Assembly (NCBI GenBank): GCA_016808115.1
Contig: JAEQBH010006376.1
Location: 18,803-82,802, forward strand
Length of the DNA stretch: 64,000 nucleotides
DNA from: Tetrastigma voinierianum
Lineage: Eukaryota > Streptophyta > Magnoliopsida > Vitales > Vitaceae
Direction of reading: 5' to 3'
Position numbers and translations under genes: made by a program. This document shows, one piece after another, positions 47,298-60,600 of the stretch (its first letter is position 1; the number at the start of each line of letters is the position of its first letter). The notes under the pieces were generated by a model. The model was not told where the DNA came from and did no database searches. It saw only the letters and a program-made list of their open reading frames with translations.

Positions 47298-48847
47298 ATT
47301 CTTTAGAAAAAACGATGAGGGGGGGCAAAGCCTGGTTCGTCATCAAGGTGAAATCTTTTGAGATTAAGATCGAAGAGAAAGGTAACAAGCTGAGGGGATG
47401 CATCTGGGAGAGAAGCAAGGGCGGGACATCGTGGGTTAAGTTTAGAGATCGAGATCTTCGCCATGCGCTTTCGTGGAGCTGGGGGATTGCAAAAACATCT
47501 CCATAAGCAAGAATGGTTCTGCGAGATGGGAAGAGGATGGAAGATTCTGAGAAGCTTGAGAGGATGTTCGAACAACGCTAATTTCTTCATCCGTACTCAA
47601 TAAGGGATTCAAGCATAAAGTGGTTTTTGTCACGTGTCAACCGAGGAAGGAAAAGGCTTCTTGAAGGGTTGGTCAATGATGACAAAAAAATTACAAAAGT
47701 TGGGGGTGAGCATCAAGGATAGTCTTGAGAAAAACTTCACAAAGAATAAGGAGCCTTTTGTCCCTGTAAAGAAGAAGACAACCGTAAAACCTAAGTCTTT
47801 TGCGGAAGCTATCCTGAGTATAAAGCACAAAGATTTTGATGATGTAGTAAGAGTTAAAGTGGGGGAAGAAGAAATCAAGCAGAGGATGACGAAATTAGAA
47901 TGTTGTTTGGTGGGGTGGTGTAGAGGAGGATTGCCGACACAGTACACAAAGACTTTGAAGAGAAGGATGTGGTCCGCCTGGGAATTAAAGGGTAGTTTGA
48001 ATGTCATAGTTTTGGGCAAAGGGATGTGGCTTATCGAGTTCGATAGCAAAAAGGAGGTAGAGAGGATCCTTAGGGAAGGCTCAAGAAATCTAGGGAACTT
48101 TTCTCTCTCTGGAAAAATGGAGCGAAGAGGTGGGTTGTATGACGGGCAGAGAAGAAGCGGTGGAGGTGTGGGTCAGAATAATAGGGTTGCCAGTGCATCT
48201 TTGGGTAGCCAGTCCTAAGGCAGTTGGCGGCAAGCGCGGGGTTTCCTAGTTGTGGATGAAGACGCGGCGTTCATGGCAGAACTTCGTTGGGCTAGAATCC
48301 GGGTGATGTGGGATGGAAAATCCTACCCTCGGTTCGTTGAGGTGTGCATGGCCCAAAGATGCAATTTCAATTGTGGTGGGATTCAGCCATTTCTCGGTTA
48401 AACATCGATGGAGGAATTAAAGAGTCCGGGGCTTAAGGTTGAAGATGGCGAATCTGTGCTGAGGGGAAGGAGCGTGCGTTCAAAGGAAAAAGGCGTGGAG
48501 AACATTGATGGGACAAGGATAGTCTCCTCTGGCAGTGTGAGATAGATCTGTCCTAAGTCTCAAGAGAAGGTGGATCTAGGGTCAAGCCAAGCTTGCGGAG
48601 CGGATCAAGGGTCAGGTTCAGCTTGCGGGTTGGATCCTAGGTCGAATCAAGCCCAGGGGAAGAATTTGGGTTTGGGTCAAGACAATCGGGTGGTCCCAAG
48701 CCCAAGATGCAATAGACGGTCTCATCTAGCTAGGTCGGGTTCAGTTGACCCAACTCATTTGAAGGCTGCTGGAATGGAGATTGGGCCGAGGCAAGGCCCA
48801 CTTTTAAGGCCTTTTATGCCTTCTAATTTTCAAAGCCCAGTTCCTAG

Positions 48848-49045
48848 TGTGAAGAGAGAAGGAAAGAATCTTTTTCTTTCTTATTGAATGAATAAAAAAA
48901 TACGACATAGGTCCTACCTATTTATATAGGTTAGGAAGACACACAAAAAGGAAAAATAAATAAAATTACAAATAAAGGAAAATAATCTCTGAAAGGTAGG
49001 GAATAAATCAGAGGATATTCTAAGAATATCCTATGATTCTCAACA
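48848..49045 (-). repeat. 3' LTR of copia D (198 bp)
   Basis: It begins TGTGAAGAGAGAAGGAA and ends TTCTCAACA on the plus strand; it matches the right LTR (shared GGTCCTACCTATTTATATAG). Confidence 0.9.
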
Positions 49046-52000
49046 CTCCCCCTCAAGGTAGAGCATATAGGTTATATGCACCAAGCTTATCACAAATGAA
49101 CTGAATCCTTGGACCTCGGAGAGACTTAATGAAAATGTCTGCTAGTTGGTCACTTGAGTTGACGAAGCTAGTAGTCATGCAACCTAAGACGATCTTATAG
49201 ATGAAGTGACGATCCCATTTGATATGTTTGGTCATAAGCTGAAAGACTAGGTTGAAAGCAATGTATGTGAAATTTCTTTGGTTATCAGCCATGGCGTCGT
49301 TTGTGTCCTTAAAATCTTGGGCTGCAAAAATTGTTTGGTAATATAAGTTCACAAAGTTGCCAAAGCCATAGCTCGATACTCAGATTCAAAACTAGACCTA
49401 GCCCAGCATATATTTCTTACTTTTCGGGATATCAAATTGTCTCGATAAATACGATATCACGAGTGGAATTAATCAGTCTACGAGCGAGCCTACCCGATGC
49501 ATCACCATATCCAACAATCTGGGTATGACCTCTGTTTTCATATAACACCCCTTGGCCGGTGTTCCTTTGATATAGCGGAGAATACAGATCATAGCATCCC
49601 AGTGGCTATTACATGGTGACTACAAGAACTGACTAACTACACTCACAGGAAAATAAATGTTTGGTCGAGTGATGGTGTAGTTTTGTCTTCCCACTAGTGG
49701 TCGATGTCTGCTGGATGCGTGGGGAAGGCTCACCTTGTCTAGGTCTGAGCTTGACGGAACCCGGATCCATGGAGTGTCTACAGAGTTTACGAGTCTAGCA
49801 TACGGTTCCTCCACTATATCGAGACATACTTCTCAGGATATGAACACAGGAATTGGGCGAAGGCTATCGTCGAAGTACTCGAGTTTTCGAATCTGTCATG
49901 ATCATTTGTCTGTTATAACAATATCGTCCACATAAACAATCAAATAAATACATTGTCCTGATCATGTATGATGATAGAAGACAGAGTGGTCTGATGTGCT
50001 TCGAGTCATACCGAACTCCTTTACCACAGAGCTAAAGTGGACAAACCAAGCTTGAGAGGAAAATTTGCTTTAGGCCATATATAAGAGATAGCGTAGCACT
50101 GCGTACTAAACTAGGAGCTCACGAGCAACAAATCGATGATTGCTCATATATACCTCCTTAACGAGGTCACCATGGAGAAAGGCATTCTTAATGTCCAACT
50201 AATACAAGAGACAAGAGCTCATAGCGGCCATAGATAAGAGAAGACGAACGGAAGTCATCTTGGCAACATGAGAGAAAGTGTTATAGTAATCGGACCCATA
50301 TATCTAAGTATACCCTTTGGCAACCAAACGAGCCTTGAGACGATCCACCCGACCATTTGGACCAATCTTAATAGTATAAACTCGACGACAACCAACAAAG
50401 GATTTGCCAGCAGGTAAGGGGACTAGATCCCATGTGCCAGTAGAATGCAAAGCAGCCATTTCTTCAACCATTGCTTGTTTCCAGCTCGGATGAGAGAGGG
50501 CCTCATGGACGATGTGAAGATATAAACAAAGGCGAATTGGAAATAAAAGTAGAATATGGTGAAGATAAACGATGATAAGATAGAAAAGTATAAATATGAT
50601 GAGGATTACGAGAGGAACGAGTACCTTTTCCAAATGGCAATGGGAGGATTAGTAGGAGACGGCAAGATCAGCGACGTGGAGGAGGGTGCCATAGGATATG
50701 AGTCATCGGGAGACCTGGTGTCGGTACGTGGACGACGAGTATAAACCTGTAATGGAAGAGGTGGAGTAGATGGGGACTCAGATGATAAGGATGGAATGGG
50801 AAAGATGAGAGGTAGAGATAAGACCTCGGGGCCCCAGAGCGATGGGGTAGAGAAAAGAGAAGAAAGTTCAAACTATGTGACATAAGTAGAAACGAAGTAT
50901 CAATGTGTATCGAGAGAATAGCAACGGTACACGCGTTGAAGGCGGGAATAACCAAGGAAGATGCACTTCGTTGCCTTAGCAGAAAGTTTATCTTGGCCAT
51001 GAGTAAGGATGTGGACAAAACAAGTGCATCCGAAAACAAGCGGAGGGAGACAAAACAGGGGTTGATTAGGAAAGAGAAGAGAATGAGGAACTTGATCACC
51101 CAGGACAGAAGAGGGCATGTGATTGATCAAATAGTAGGTGGTTAAGATAGCGTCCTCTAAGCGTTGAGGAAGCTGTGGTGGAGGGAAGAGTGCATTTGTC
51201 TCAACTAAGTGACAGATATGCGTGACCACCCTATTTTGTTATTGGAGTGTAAGCACGAGAGGCGATGAAGAGAATCTCTGAGAGGATAAGAGAAGTCGGA
51301 AAAATGGGCGGAAAGATATTCAAGGCATTATCATTGCGTAGATGCGGATGAAGTGTAAATTGATTGCGAATCTCAGACAAAGGATTTTTGGAACACAGAA
51401 AATAACTCAATTCAACTTTTCATTAAAAATAGCCAAGTACAACGGGAAAAATCATCAATAAATATAACAAAATACCGACACTTAAGTAGGCTAGCGGTTC
51501 GGGATGGACCACTAGGCATCGGTGTGGGCGAGCTGAAAGGAGACTTGGTCCAGGACTCAAAGCGCTTGGGAAACGAAACACGAGTATGTTTCCCAAGCTG
51601 ACATGACTCACTTTAGTGAAGATAAGCTAGAAAAGCGAGAGACCATTTTCCGGAGCTTGGAAAAGTTTGGATGACCGAGACGATGATGGACGAGAAGAGG
51701 GTCATTTGTTGAAGTGCAGATGGTGGAAGATGGGATCGAACTGAGATGATAAAGGCCTTGAGACTCATGTCCTATGTCAATTGTCCTCCTCGTACTCAGA
51801 TCCTCCAAGGTGACAGAGGAGTGAGAAAAGATGTCGAGCAAATTAAGGTCATATAATTTGCTGACATATATAATATTAAATGGATAATCGGGAACATAGA
51901 ATAGAAGTAAGAGGTAAAAATGGGAGGGACATGGACCCCAGCCGCCTTTAGCCATGGTTTGAGTCCCATTAGCTAAAGTAATCATAAGTAAGGGTGAAGT

Positions 52001-53517
52001 GATAGTAAGGGAAGAGAAGAAATCCTTATTACCAAACAGATGATCAGATGCACCGAAATCGAGAATCCATGGACCAAGAGAGTGTGCAAGATAAGCAGAG
52101 GCATTACCGGTCCGGGCAAAAAAGCAATGGAGGCAGATTTGGTGGCATAAGTAAGGCGAAGAAACTCCTCATATTCACCAGGCGTAAGAGTCACTCCCGG
52201 AGATGGAGACGAAGGCTAATCCTTAGTTGGCGGGTCAGAAGACTAGGCGACATGAGCAGTGCGAGGTGGACGACCATGTAATTGATAACATCTATCTCGA
52301 ATGTGACCCGGTCTATTACAGTAGGTACAATGAGGTCGCTGGCCTCTGCCTCGGTAGCCACCATGAATACTCCAGGAATCACCGCGAGGGTGAGATGGAG
52401 CAAGCATTACCGAAGTCTCATTGGAAACCTCAGAGGGTTGAGACCGAGTTGCAGTGGATGAATGGCGTGAAGATCTGTTCTCGAGATGTTTGTCGAGCCA
52501 CAATGCCAAGTTTAATAAGAGTAAGAATCATAAAGATTTGACCCATGTTGGACAAGTAGGTCTCGGCATCAGTGAGCTTGGGCAAGATAGATAAGAGCTC
52601 ATTTTTCAATGCAAACATTCGCCCAACGAAGGAAGATAATTCCATACCAAGCTGCTCTAGACTATCAACGGAAGTGATGACACGGTAGAGGCGTTGAACA
52701 TCATTGGTATATAAATTCTTTCTTTGGTCCCGAAAGCTGCCAGTGCGATAGTCCCAAGCTTGTCGAGTGTTTTGGGCTCGATGGACTGCTGGAGAATATT
52801 ACAGAATAAAGCATCATGTTTCCGCCACTGAGGGCGTTTATCTAAATCAACACTAGACTTTGTAGACGTCAAATGGTCTTCAACACCATTTCCAGTAAAC
52901 CATAATGTAACAAAACTAGCCCAACCCAAGACTGATAGTATCACTTCCCTTGAGTTGATTGACAGTTATCATGGGAGTTCCAGCTAGAAACGAAGAAAAG
53001 CTCGAAGCTTTTTCAGCTATAGTGGGAAAAATCAATAAAATCAGCTAGAAAACAAGAATACCACAACCACAACTGTTGAAGGTGAGAGAAGCCTGTGGAA
53101 GATGTTGGAGGCGTCGGATGGATGATACAGGGAGCTACAAAGCTCTATCGGCAGGAGACGAGCTAGGTGGTGAAGTCCAGTCGCTGGAGGGTCAGCCACG
53201 CGCTCTCACGCGCCACCCATGTGCCAGCTAGTGAGGAACAATAGCTAGAGGAAGACAAGCGCGTGATGGCATGTGGGAGATCGGTTGTCGGAGTCCTTCC
53301 TCCGGTAGGGTAAGATCATTTCTTAGGCCAATTCGAATGGTGTTGATATCTTGCCGGCTAGGGTCGTCGTCGTCGAAGTCGCCGGAAAAGTGCAGTCGGC
53401 GGTGATGAGGTTTGACGACAACAAAGAATCCCGATACTTTCTACAATGAAGGTGGAGAGGCTTGAAAGAGATTAGACTATTAAGTGGGTTGTCAGACCTT
53501 CCATGGCTCTGATACCA

Positions 53518-53716
53518 TGTGAAGAGAGAAGGAAGGAATCCTTTTATTTCTTATTGAATGAATAAAATACAACATAGGTCCTACCTATTTATATAGGTTA
53601 GAAAGACACACAAAAGGAAAAATAAATAAAGTACAAATAAAAGGAAAATAATGTACAAGAAAGGTAGAATAAGAAATCGAGAGGATATTGTAGGAGCATC
53701 CTACGATTCTCAGCTT
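53518..53716 (-). repeat. 5' LTR of copia D (~199 bp)
   Basis: It begins TGTGAAGAGAGAAGGAA after the primer-binding site; its far end is slightly diverged (TTCTCAGCTT), so the last bases are approximate. Confidence 0.85.
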
Positions 53717-54317
53717 GCTAGGGATCCTAGCGATGGCAAAGGGAGGCATGTACGATTTGGGAAGAAAGAGAACTCAGAGAGGGTCTAGCAGAGGAGAATG
53801 ATTGTGTAAATCAAAGGTATGGGGATAATCTCTACGAACAGTCTCCCTCTCCTCTTTTCTCTGTTTTTGGCCAACCCCTGCTCTTAAGGGGTTCTTCAGG
53901 CCTGGGGGGTTCTTCTAAGCATGAGGATCTGGAACCACTAAGGGTGGTGGTGGCCCGTGTGGCCGAATGGAGCTTGAAATGTTAGTGCGTCAGTTAGACG
54001 GAGAGGAGCTCGGTGAAGATGGTCGAAAAAGAATGGAGGGAGGCTAAAGCAGACCGGTGGCCGACTACGGGTGGGAAGCAATTTGTTTGGCAAAATTCGA
54101 TGAATTTGCAGGTTTCCAATAAGGGGTTCGAAAACGAGATTTTGGAGTTGTTGAGAAATCTAATGGCAACACATCATCTTGTTAAGGAAAAGGGGATCAT
54201 GACAGTGTCGAAATGTGAGCGGGAACTAAGAAGAATGGAGAGCACAATCAATTATAATGGGAAGAACATAACTGAAGGAGGAGGCAGGGACAGGGGGAAT
54301 TTACTGTTAAAGTTAAA

Positions 54318-57300
54318 ATGAAGGTCAAAATTCTATCATGGAATGTTAGAGGTGTGAATGACCCTGATAAGAGGAAAGTTATCAAGAATTTTATCAAGAC
54401 TCAGAGGGTGGACTTGGTTTGCTTACAAGAAACCAAGGTCCAAGAGATGAATAAAGTTTTGGCTCATAGTCTTGGGGTGGGCCGTTTTCTGAATTGGAAA
54501 GCTTTGAATGTAGAGGGGACTGGGGGGGTATTTTTCTGCTTTGGGATAAAAGAAGAATTAGTTGGGTGGACAAAGAGATAGGACGTTTCTCAGTTTCGTG
54601 TCTGTTTAGAATGGTGGAGGATGAGTATCAACGGGTTTTTTTCGGGGTGTATGGCCCGATCGAGAGAAGTCTTAAGGAATTTTTTTGGAAAGAGCTAGGT
54701 TCGATCAGAGGCCTATGGGAAGAACCATGGTGTTTAGGTGGCGATTTCAATGAGATTCTCTCTCCTAATGAAAGATTTAGAGGGGGCAGGATCTCCAATT
54801 CCATGAGAAGGTTTTCCGAAATCCAACTTAAGAGACCTTCCGCCACAGGGAGGTCCTTACATGGGGTGGGCAAAATGGTAGATCAATGTCCCGTTTAGAT
54901 AGATTTCTAGTCTCTATTGATTGGGAAAGCCATTGTAGCAAGGTGGTCTAGAGATGTCTCCTAAGACGGTCTCGATGACTTCCCATTTTCTTGGGCTGAT
55001 GATGGAGTCAAGACGCGCCTTGCCCCCTTTCGATTCGAATATGTGGCGCTGGGTGGGGTTTGAGATTTTGAAAGGGTGGTGGCAAAATCTTGATTTTATA
55101 GGTCCTTTAGCTTTATCCTTCTTTGCAAAGTTAAAGGCCACTAAAGGTATTCTTAAGGCTTGGAACAGAGAAGTGTTTGGCAAAGTCGACACCAACAAGA
55201 AGGATGCCTTACGCAGGGTAACTTTTCGAGACGATCTTGAGAAGGAAAGGGGTATGGGTCTTGAGGAATTTGAGGATCGTGCTAAGGCTAAAGATGATTT
55301 TAAGAGTTGGGCTCTCTTTGAAGAGATTTTGAAAGGGTGGTGGCAAAATCTTCAGTTTTATGGGTCCTTTAGCTTTATCCTTACTGCAAAGTTAAAGGCC
55401 CTAAAAGGTATTCTTAAGGCTTGGAACAGAGAAGTGTTTGGCAAAGTCGACACCAACAAGAAGGATGCCTTACGTAGGGTAACTTTTCGAGACGATCTCG
55501 AGAAGGAAAGGGGTATGGGTCTTGAGGAATTTGAGGATCGTGCTTAGGCTAAAGATGATTTTAAGAGTTGGGCTCTCTTTGAAGAGATTTCCTAGAGACA
55601 GAAATCCAGAGAGACTTGGCTAAAAGAAGGGGATAGGAACACGGGGTTCTTCCATCGAATGAATGGCTAATGCCCACAAGAGAAGAAATTGTTTCAAAAG
55701 CATCAGTATCCACGGAAGAAGGTTAGGCGAAATTTTGAAATCAGGAAGGTATGGTGGATGCTTTCCAAAATTTTATACGGCCCGGCGGTTGGCATCTGCC
55801 CTTCTGAGTGCTCGATGAGATTGAGCACAGGATGCTACTATTGGAGGAAGCCTTTTGGAGGAAGAATGCAGGATGCTATTTAGGGGCTCAACAGCGATAA
55901 GGCTCCTGGCTCCGATGGCTTCCCCTTAGTTTTCTGGTCTTTCGGTAGGGACTTTGTGAAGAATGAGGTCCTAGGTTTTTTCAAGGAGTTTCACGAACAG
56001 AGCAGATTTGTTAAAAATTTAAATGCTACTTTTGGTTTGATCCCCGAAAGCAGTTGTGGAGGATTTCAAGGATTTAAGACGGTGTAGCAATGGGAGGCTT
56101 ATACAAGATCTTGACAAAAGTGTTAGCCAACAGGATTAAGAGGTTCATGGATAAGGTCATCTCCAAGTCTCAAAATGCTTTTGTAGAGGGGAGACAAATC
56201 CTGGACGCAGTCTTGATCACCAATGAGATAGTGGACTCAACCCTGAGAAGGAAGGAGTGTGGGTTGGTCTACAAGTTGGATATAGAAAAAGCATATGACA
56301 ACATCAATTAGGAGTTTTTGTACCAGGTCATGGGCAGGATGGGTTTCGGCAGTCGGTGGATGAGCTGGATAAAGTCAATTAATATTTCCACTGACTTCTT
56401 TCGTTTCTCATCAATGGATCCTGACTAAGCTTCTTCCAAAGCTCGAGGGCTTGGATAGAGTGATCCCCTTTCCTATCTTCGTTGGAATGGAAGCTCTCAG
56501 CAACTTGATAAAGCGTGCTGTTGAAGGAAATTATATTCCTGGCAGCAAGTTTGCAGATAAGAGAGGTGAAGAGCTAGTCATTTCACATCTCCTCTACTCC
56601 GATAATACGCTCCTTTTTTTCAAGGCCAATAAAGATCAGTTAAAGTTTCTAAGTTGGACTTTGATGTGCTTTGAAGCGGTGTCAGGGCTAAGAATTAATT
56701 TAAACAAGAGTGAAATCATTCCAATTGGGCATGTTGTTAATGTGGAGGAGCTAGCCTCAGAGCTAGGGTGTGGCGTTGGATCCCTTCCTACTTCCTACCT
56801 AGGCCTTCCCCTAGGTGCCAATCATAAGACGCTAGGTGTTTGGGACTTGGTTGAAGAGAGATTCCAAAAGCGGCTTCTTGGAAGATTTAGTACATTTCAA
56901 ATGGTGGAAGGTTAATGCTTATTCGCAGTACCTTGTCTAGTCTCCTAATCTATTATCTATCTCTTTTCCGAATGCCTCTAGAAAGTTTGCATTAGACTGG
57001 AAAGGATTCAAAGACAGTTTCTTTGGGGAGGGAGCAATCTTGAAAAGAAGTCTTCTTTGGTGAGTTGGGCCATTGTTTGCACAAATAAGAGAAAAGGGGG
57101 CCTAGGGCTGAAAAGCTTCTCTAAGATGAACAAGGCATTGTTATGCAAATGGAGTTGGCGGTTTGCCAACAAGAGGAACCCTCTCTGGAGAAAGGTCATA
57201 AGCAGTAAATTTGGCGAGACTAAAGGAGGATGGCACACCTATGATCTCAGAGGCGATTATGGGATTAGTTTATGGAAGGAAATTAAGAAAGAGTGGCCTA

Positions 57301-57394
57301 TCTTTTTTCATAACGCGGTCTTCTCCTTAAGGGATGGAAGGAGGGTTCGTTTCTGGAAAGATGCTTGGTGTGGAGAGAAGGGGCGTTTTGTTCT
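54318..57394 (+). pseudogene. LINE ORF2: endonuclease and reverse transcriptase
   Basis: It starts MKVKILSWNVRGVNDPDKRK, with SWNVRG and LVCLQETK of the APE-type endonuclease, and WCLGGDFNEILSPNERFRGG near 54730-54790. The linker has a 261-bp in-frame duplication (55062-55583). RT: LYKILTKVLANRIKRFM, ISKSQNAFVEGRQILDAV, LVYKLDIEKAYDNIN (56090-56310). The catalytic block reads LLYSDNTLLFF (about 56590-56620) where YADD is expected, so the second Asp is Asn. LRINLNKSEIIPIG and LPTSYLGLPLGAN follow. Several shifts and stops. The copia element C interrupts it at 57394. Confidence 0.85.
55062..55583 (+). repeat. In-frame tandem duplication in LINE ORF2 (2 x 261 bp)
   Basis: Copy 1 is 55062-55322 and copy 2 is 55323-55583; each encodes an 87-residue block containing AWNREVFGKVDTNKKDALRR and RDDLEKERGMGLEEFEDRA. 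The copies differ by only about ten bases, including a TAG in place of AAG near 55545 in copy 2. Confidence 0.9.
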
Positions 57395-57621
57395 ACTTGA
57401 AAATAAGGAAGTTGTAATAATTCATTGATTTACATAGTTTGAAATATATACAGTATGCTGAGCACTAAATTAGAAATAACTACTAATTTCCTAGAATACA
57501 AGAGTTGACTACACTTAAATTATAGTTAATCAATCCCTATAAATCAGCAAATGATTGTTGCTAATTTATTTTTCATTTATTGTAAAATTATTCTCCTTTC
57601 CAAATATTCTCTTTTCCAACA
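57395..57621 (-). repeat. 3' LTR of copia C (227 bp)
   Basis: It runs ACTTGAAAATAAGG to TTTTCCAACA on the plus strand; shares CAAGAGTTGACTACAC and CAATCCCTATAAATCAGCAA with the right LTR. Confidence 0.9.
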
Positions 57622-60600
57622 CTCCCCCTCTAGCTAGTCTGAAGATGTCTTCCATGGCGGCTGTATCGGCTTTGAGCGCTTTCATGGTAGTACTTTGTTA
57701 AAATGTACGCAACATGTTCATCTGTTGGGACATATCATCTGAAAATCGTCCACTTTACATTTTTTCCTTGATGAAGTGTATCTACTCGACATGTTTTGTT
57801 ATGTCATGGCTTGGGTTGTGTGCTATCGAGATTGTTGCCTTGTTATCACAGTACACCTCTATCAAAGATTGGCTTGCTACCTTTAGTTCATCTAAGATTC
57901 TCTTAATCCATAATACTTCACATATACCATGAGCAACTGATCTAAATTCGGCTTCAACAATGCTCCTCGCCACCACGATACGCTTCTTCAGCTGTATGTA
58001 ACGGATACCTCCTTGAATGTGCAATAGAGGTCAATCGTGCATCGGTCGAGCTACCCCATTGATTAGCGTCTGTATAAACTTGACTTGTAGATGACTATTC
58101 TTTCAAACAATAATCCTTTTCTTGGCGATCCCTTTAAATACTTCAATATCTGATATGTAGTTTCAAAGTGTTCTGACCCCTGTGAGTGCATGGTGCTCAC
58201 TACACTTACAGCAAAAGCTATATCTAGATGAGTGTGTGATAGGTAAATTAGTCTACCAACCAGCCTTTGAAACTGCTCCTTGTTCTTCACTTCTTCAGGT
58301 TTGGCAAGTTGAAGCTTCAAATTGTGCTCAATTGGTGTCTCAGCTACCTTATAACTTAAGTAATCCAGTTTAAACTGACAAGTCAACACATTTAGTTGAG
58401 ATACGAATATACCTCTCTTGGATCTGGCAAATTCCACTCCGAGGAAGTACTTTAGGCCTCCCAAGTCTTTAATCTCAATATCACTAGCAAGAACTCTCTT
58501 GGCCTTTCTGCTCAGCATGGTGTCATGGTCGGAAATTATGTCATCAACATAAACAATCAAAATAGAGATTTTCCTTCCTTCGAGTGTCTATAAAACAAGG
58601 TATGGTCGGCTTGACTTTGTGTGTACCCCCTTAACAGTTTTGCCAAATCACCCAAACCATGCTCGAGGTGATTGTTTTAGACCATATAAGGACTATTTAA
58701 GCATGCAAACTTTATGACTTCCTAGTTGCTTTTCAAATCCCAGCGGTAAACTCATAAAGACCTCCTCTTCTAAGTCTCCGTTCAAAAAAGCGTTTTTTAC
58801 ATCCAACTAGTGTAAAGGCTAGTTGTAATTTGCAACTAAGGATAGTAGAATACGAATGGAATTGATTTTACTGCTTGAGGAGCAAATGTTTCTGTGATAA
58901 TCAATCGTGTGTTTGTTTTATATCCTTTAGCTACTAAACATACTTTATACCTTTCAACACTTCCATTAGCTCTACACTTGGCAGTAAAGACCCATTCACG
59001 ACCTACAATTTTCTTCTCTCTTGGTAGATCACACAATTGAAGTCTATTCTTCCTTAGAGCATTCATATATTCTAAGGCAGTGATTTCCAATCGAGTTCTC
59101 TAGATGCTTCCTAGATCGTTTTTTGGGTAAGCAATTGAGAGATTTTTTTGTGGTAAAGGCATTATGGGATTTAGAGAGTCTATGATATGACATTTGTTTG
59201 GCTATGGGATGTTTAGTGCAACTACGAACTCCTTTTCTAAGTGCTATAGGTATATCAGTCAGATATGGTAGGAGTAATATCTGATGAAAGTAGTTGTGAA
59301 TTAGAAAAAGAAGAGTTGGATTGCAGTGTCATTGAGACCATCATAAGGGAAGATAAAGCGGTTAATGCTTGAGATCTTTAGTAGGTCTTTATTTTTTTCT
59401 TTTGAGTTCATATAGGGTATGCAAATAGGATTTATAGGATCTCTTTCTAGTATTTCTCCCCCTGAATGTGAGGTTTCTATACTCGGCTGAGATAAATTAT
59501 TAGTTTCCATATTCAAATTTTTAATTTCCTGATTATGTGGCACAAGATTATCATTAATAAAGAGAAAAAAAGGTGTAAGTAAAGGATCGGTTTCCCAAAA
59601 CTATGCTTCATTGTTAACTATCTCCCCCTGAAGGCATTTTTGCTGAAAATATGGTTGACTCTCTACAAACGACACGTCCATGCTAACAAAAAAATTTTGG
59701 ATGAGGATTATAGCATTTTATACCCTTTTTGTTGGGCACTTGACAAAGAGCGCGTTTTTACGCCTAGGATCAAGTTTAGATCGGAATCTGCTAGGTAAGT
59801 GAACATACACAGTACAACCAAAGACTTTTAATGGAAAGTCAGAATTGATTTTGCATTCAGGAAATATTTTCCTAAGGCCCTCGAGAGGTGTAATGTACTG
59901 TAAAACACGAGTTGGCATTCTATTAATCAAATAAAAAAAATTTGTTAAAATTGCATCTCCCCATAAATCTTTGGTGCATTCATGGAAAACATTATGGCTC
60001 GAGCAACTTCAGAAGTAAATGTGATTTTTCCTTTGAGTTGGGGATTGTCACTACATGTGGAATAATGTGGATCTTTTCTTGTAAAAAATTTCCCAAAACG
60101 TCATTGAAATACTCAGTTCCATTATCTAAGTGAAGAATTTTTATGTGTTTGAAATTGATTTTCAATCATGGTGTAAAAATTTTTGAATAGTTTTTCAACC
60201 TCAGATTTATCACTCATTAAGTATACCCAGCAAAGTCGAGTGTGATCATCTATAAAAGTTACAAACCATTTTTTTCCTGAGGAATTTGAAATTTTTGAAG
60301 GCCCCCAAACATCACTATGAACAAGGTAAAATGGTTTTGATGCACAATAGGGTCGTGACTTATAAGCATTACGATGACTCTTCGATAAATGACAACTTTC
60401 ACATTCAAAAGATGAACAATCCATATTTTAAAAAAAAACAGGAAACAAATATTTTAAATATGAGAAATAAGATTATACTGATCTAAAGATGCCAAGCATT
60501 ATTTTTCCCCGACAAAGAGAACTAATACTAGTATTAAGGCCTTGAGCTTGTTTATTGCAAAAAAGGTTGTCATCGAAAAAATATAGTCCACCCACCATCC

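Larger units (their letters stand above)
48848..53716 (-). mobile_element. Ty1/copia retrotransposon D
   Basis: LTRs lie at 48848-49045 and 53518-53716. The primer-binding site (GGCTCTGATACCA, 53505-53517) adjoins the right LTR and the purine tract (CTCCCCCTC, 49046-49054) adjoins the left, so it is minus-oriented. CCTAG (48843-48847) and GCTAG (53717-53721) are a likely target duplication. Gag: DHLTSTKSSVDLDKRPQWRK (about 52850), knuckle CTYCNRPGHIRDRC (about 52290-52335). Integrase end: FGCTCFVHILTHGQDKLSAK and CIFLGYSRLQRVYRCYS (50900-51050). RT entry: HPSWKQAMVEEMAALHSTGTW (50440-50510). RNase H end: FVNSSDQLADIFIKSLRGPR (49090-49190). Stops and shifts make it inactive. Closely related to element A. 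Confidence 0.9.
47315..54321 (+). pseudogene. LINE ORF1 (split by copia D)
   Basis: It starts MRGGKAWFVIKVKSFEIKIE at 47315, breaks near 47506, and resumes at 47634 (STEEGKGFLKGWSMMTKKLQ). The block LECCLVGWCRGGLPTQ and MWSAWELKGSLNVIVLGKGM (about 47900-48030) is like DUF4283, usual in plant L1 ORF1 and thought to bind nucleic acid. A Ser/Gln/Gly-rich region follows up to the copia insertion at 48848. The ORF1 tail (54013-54321, MVEKEWREAKADRWPTTGGK onward) resumes after 53717 and ends in TGA at 54319-54321, overlapping the ORF2 start. Confidence 0.75.

Noticed and set aside
54954..55547. A stand-alone 197-codon gene
   Set aside because: It is the middle of LINE ORF2, lengthened by the in-frame duplication.
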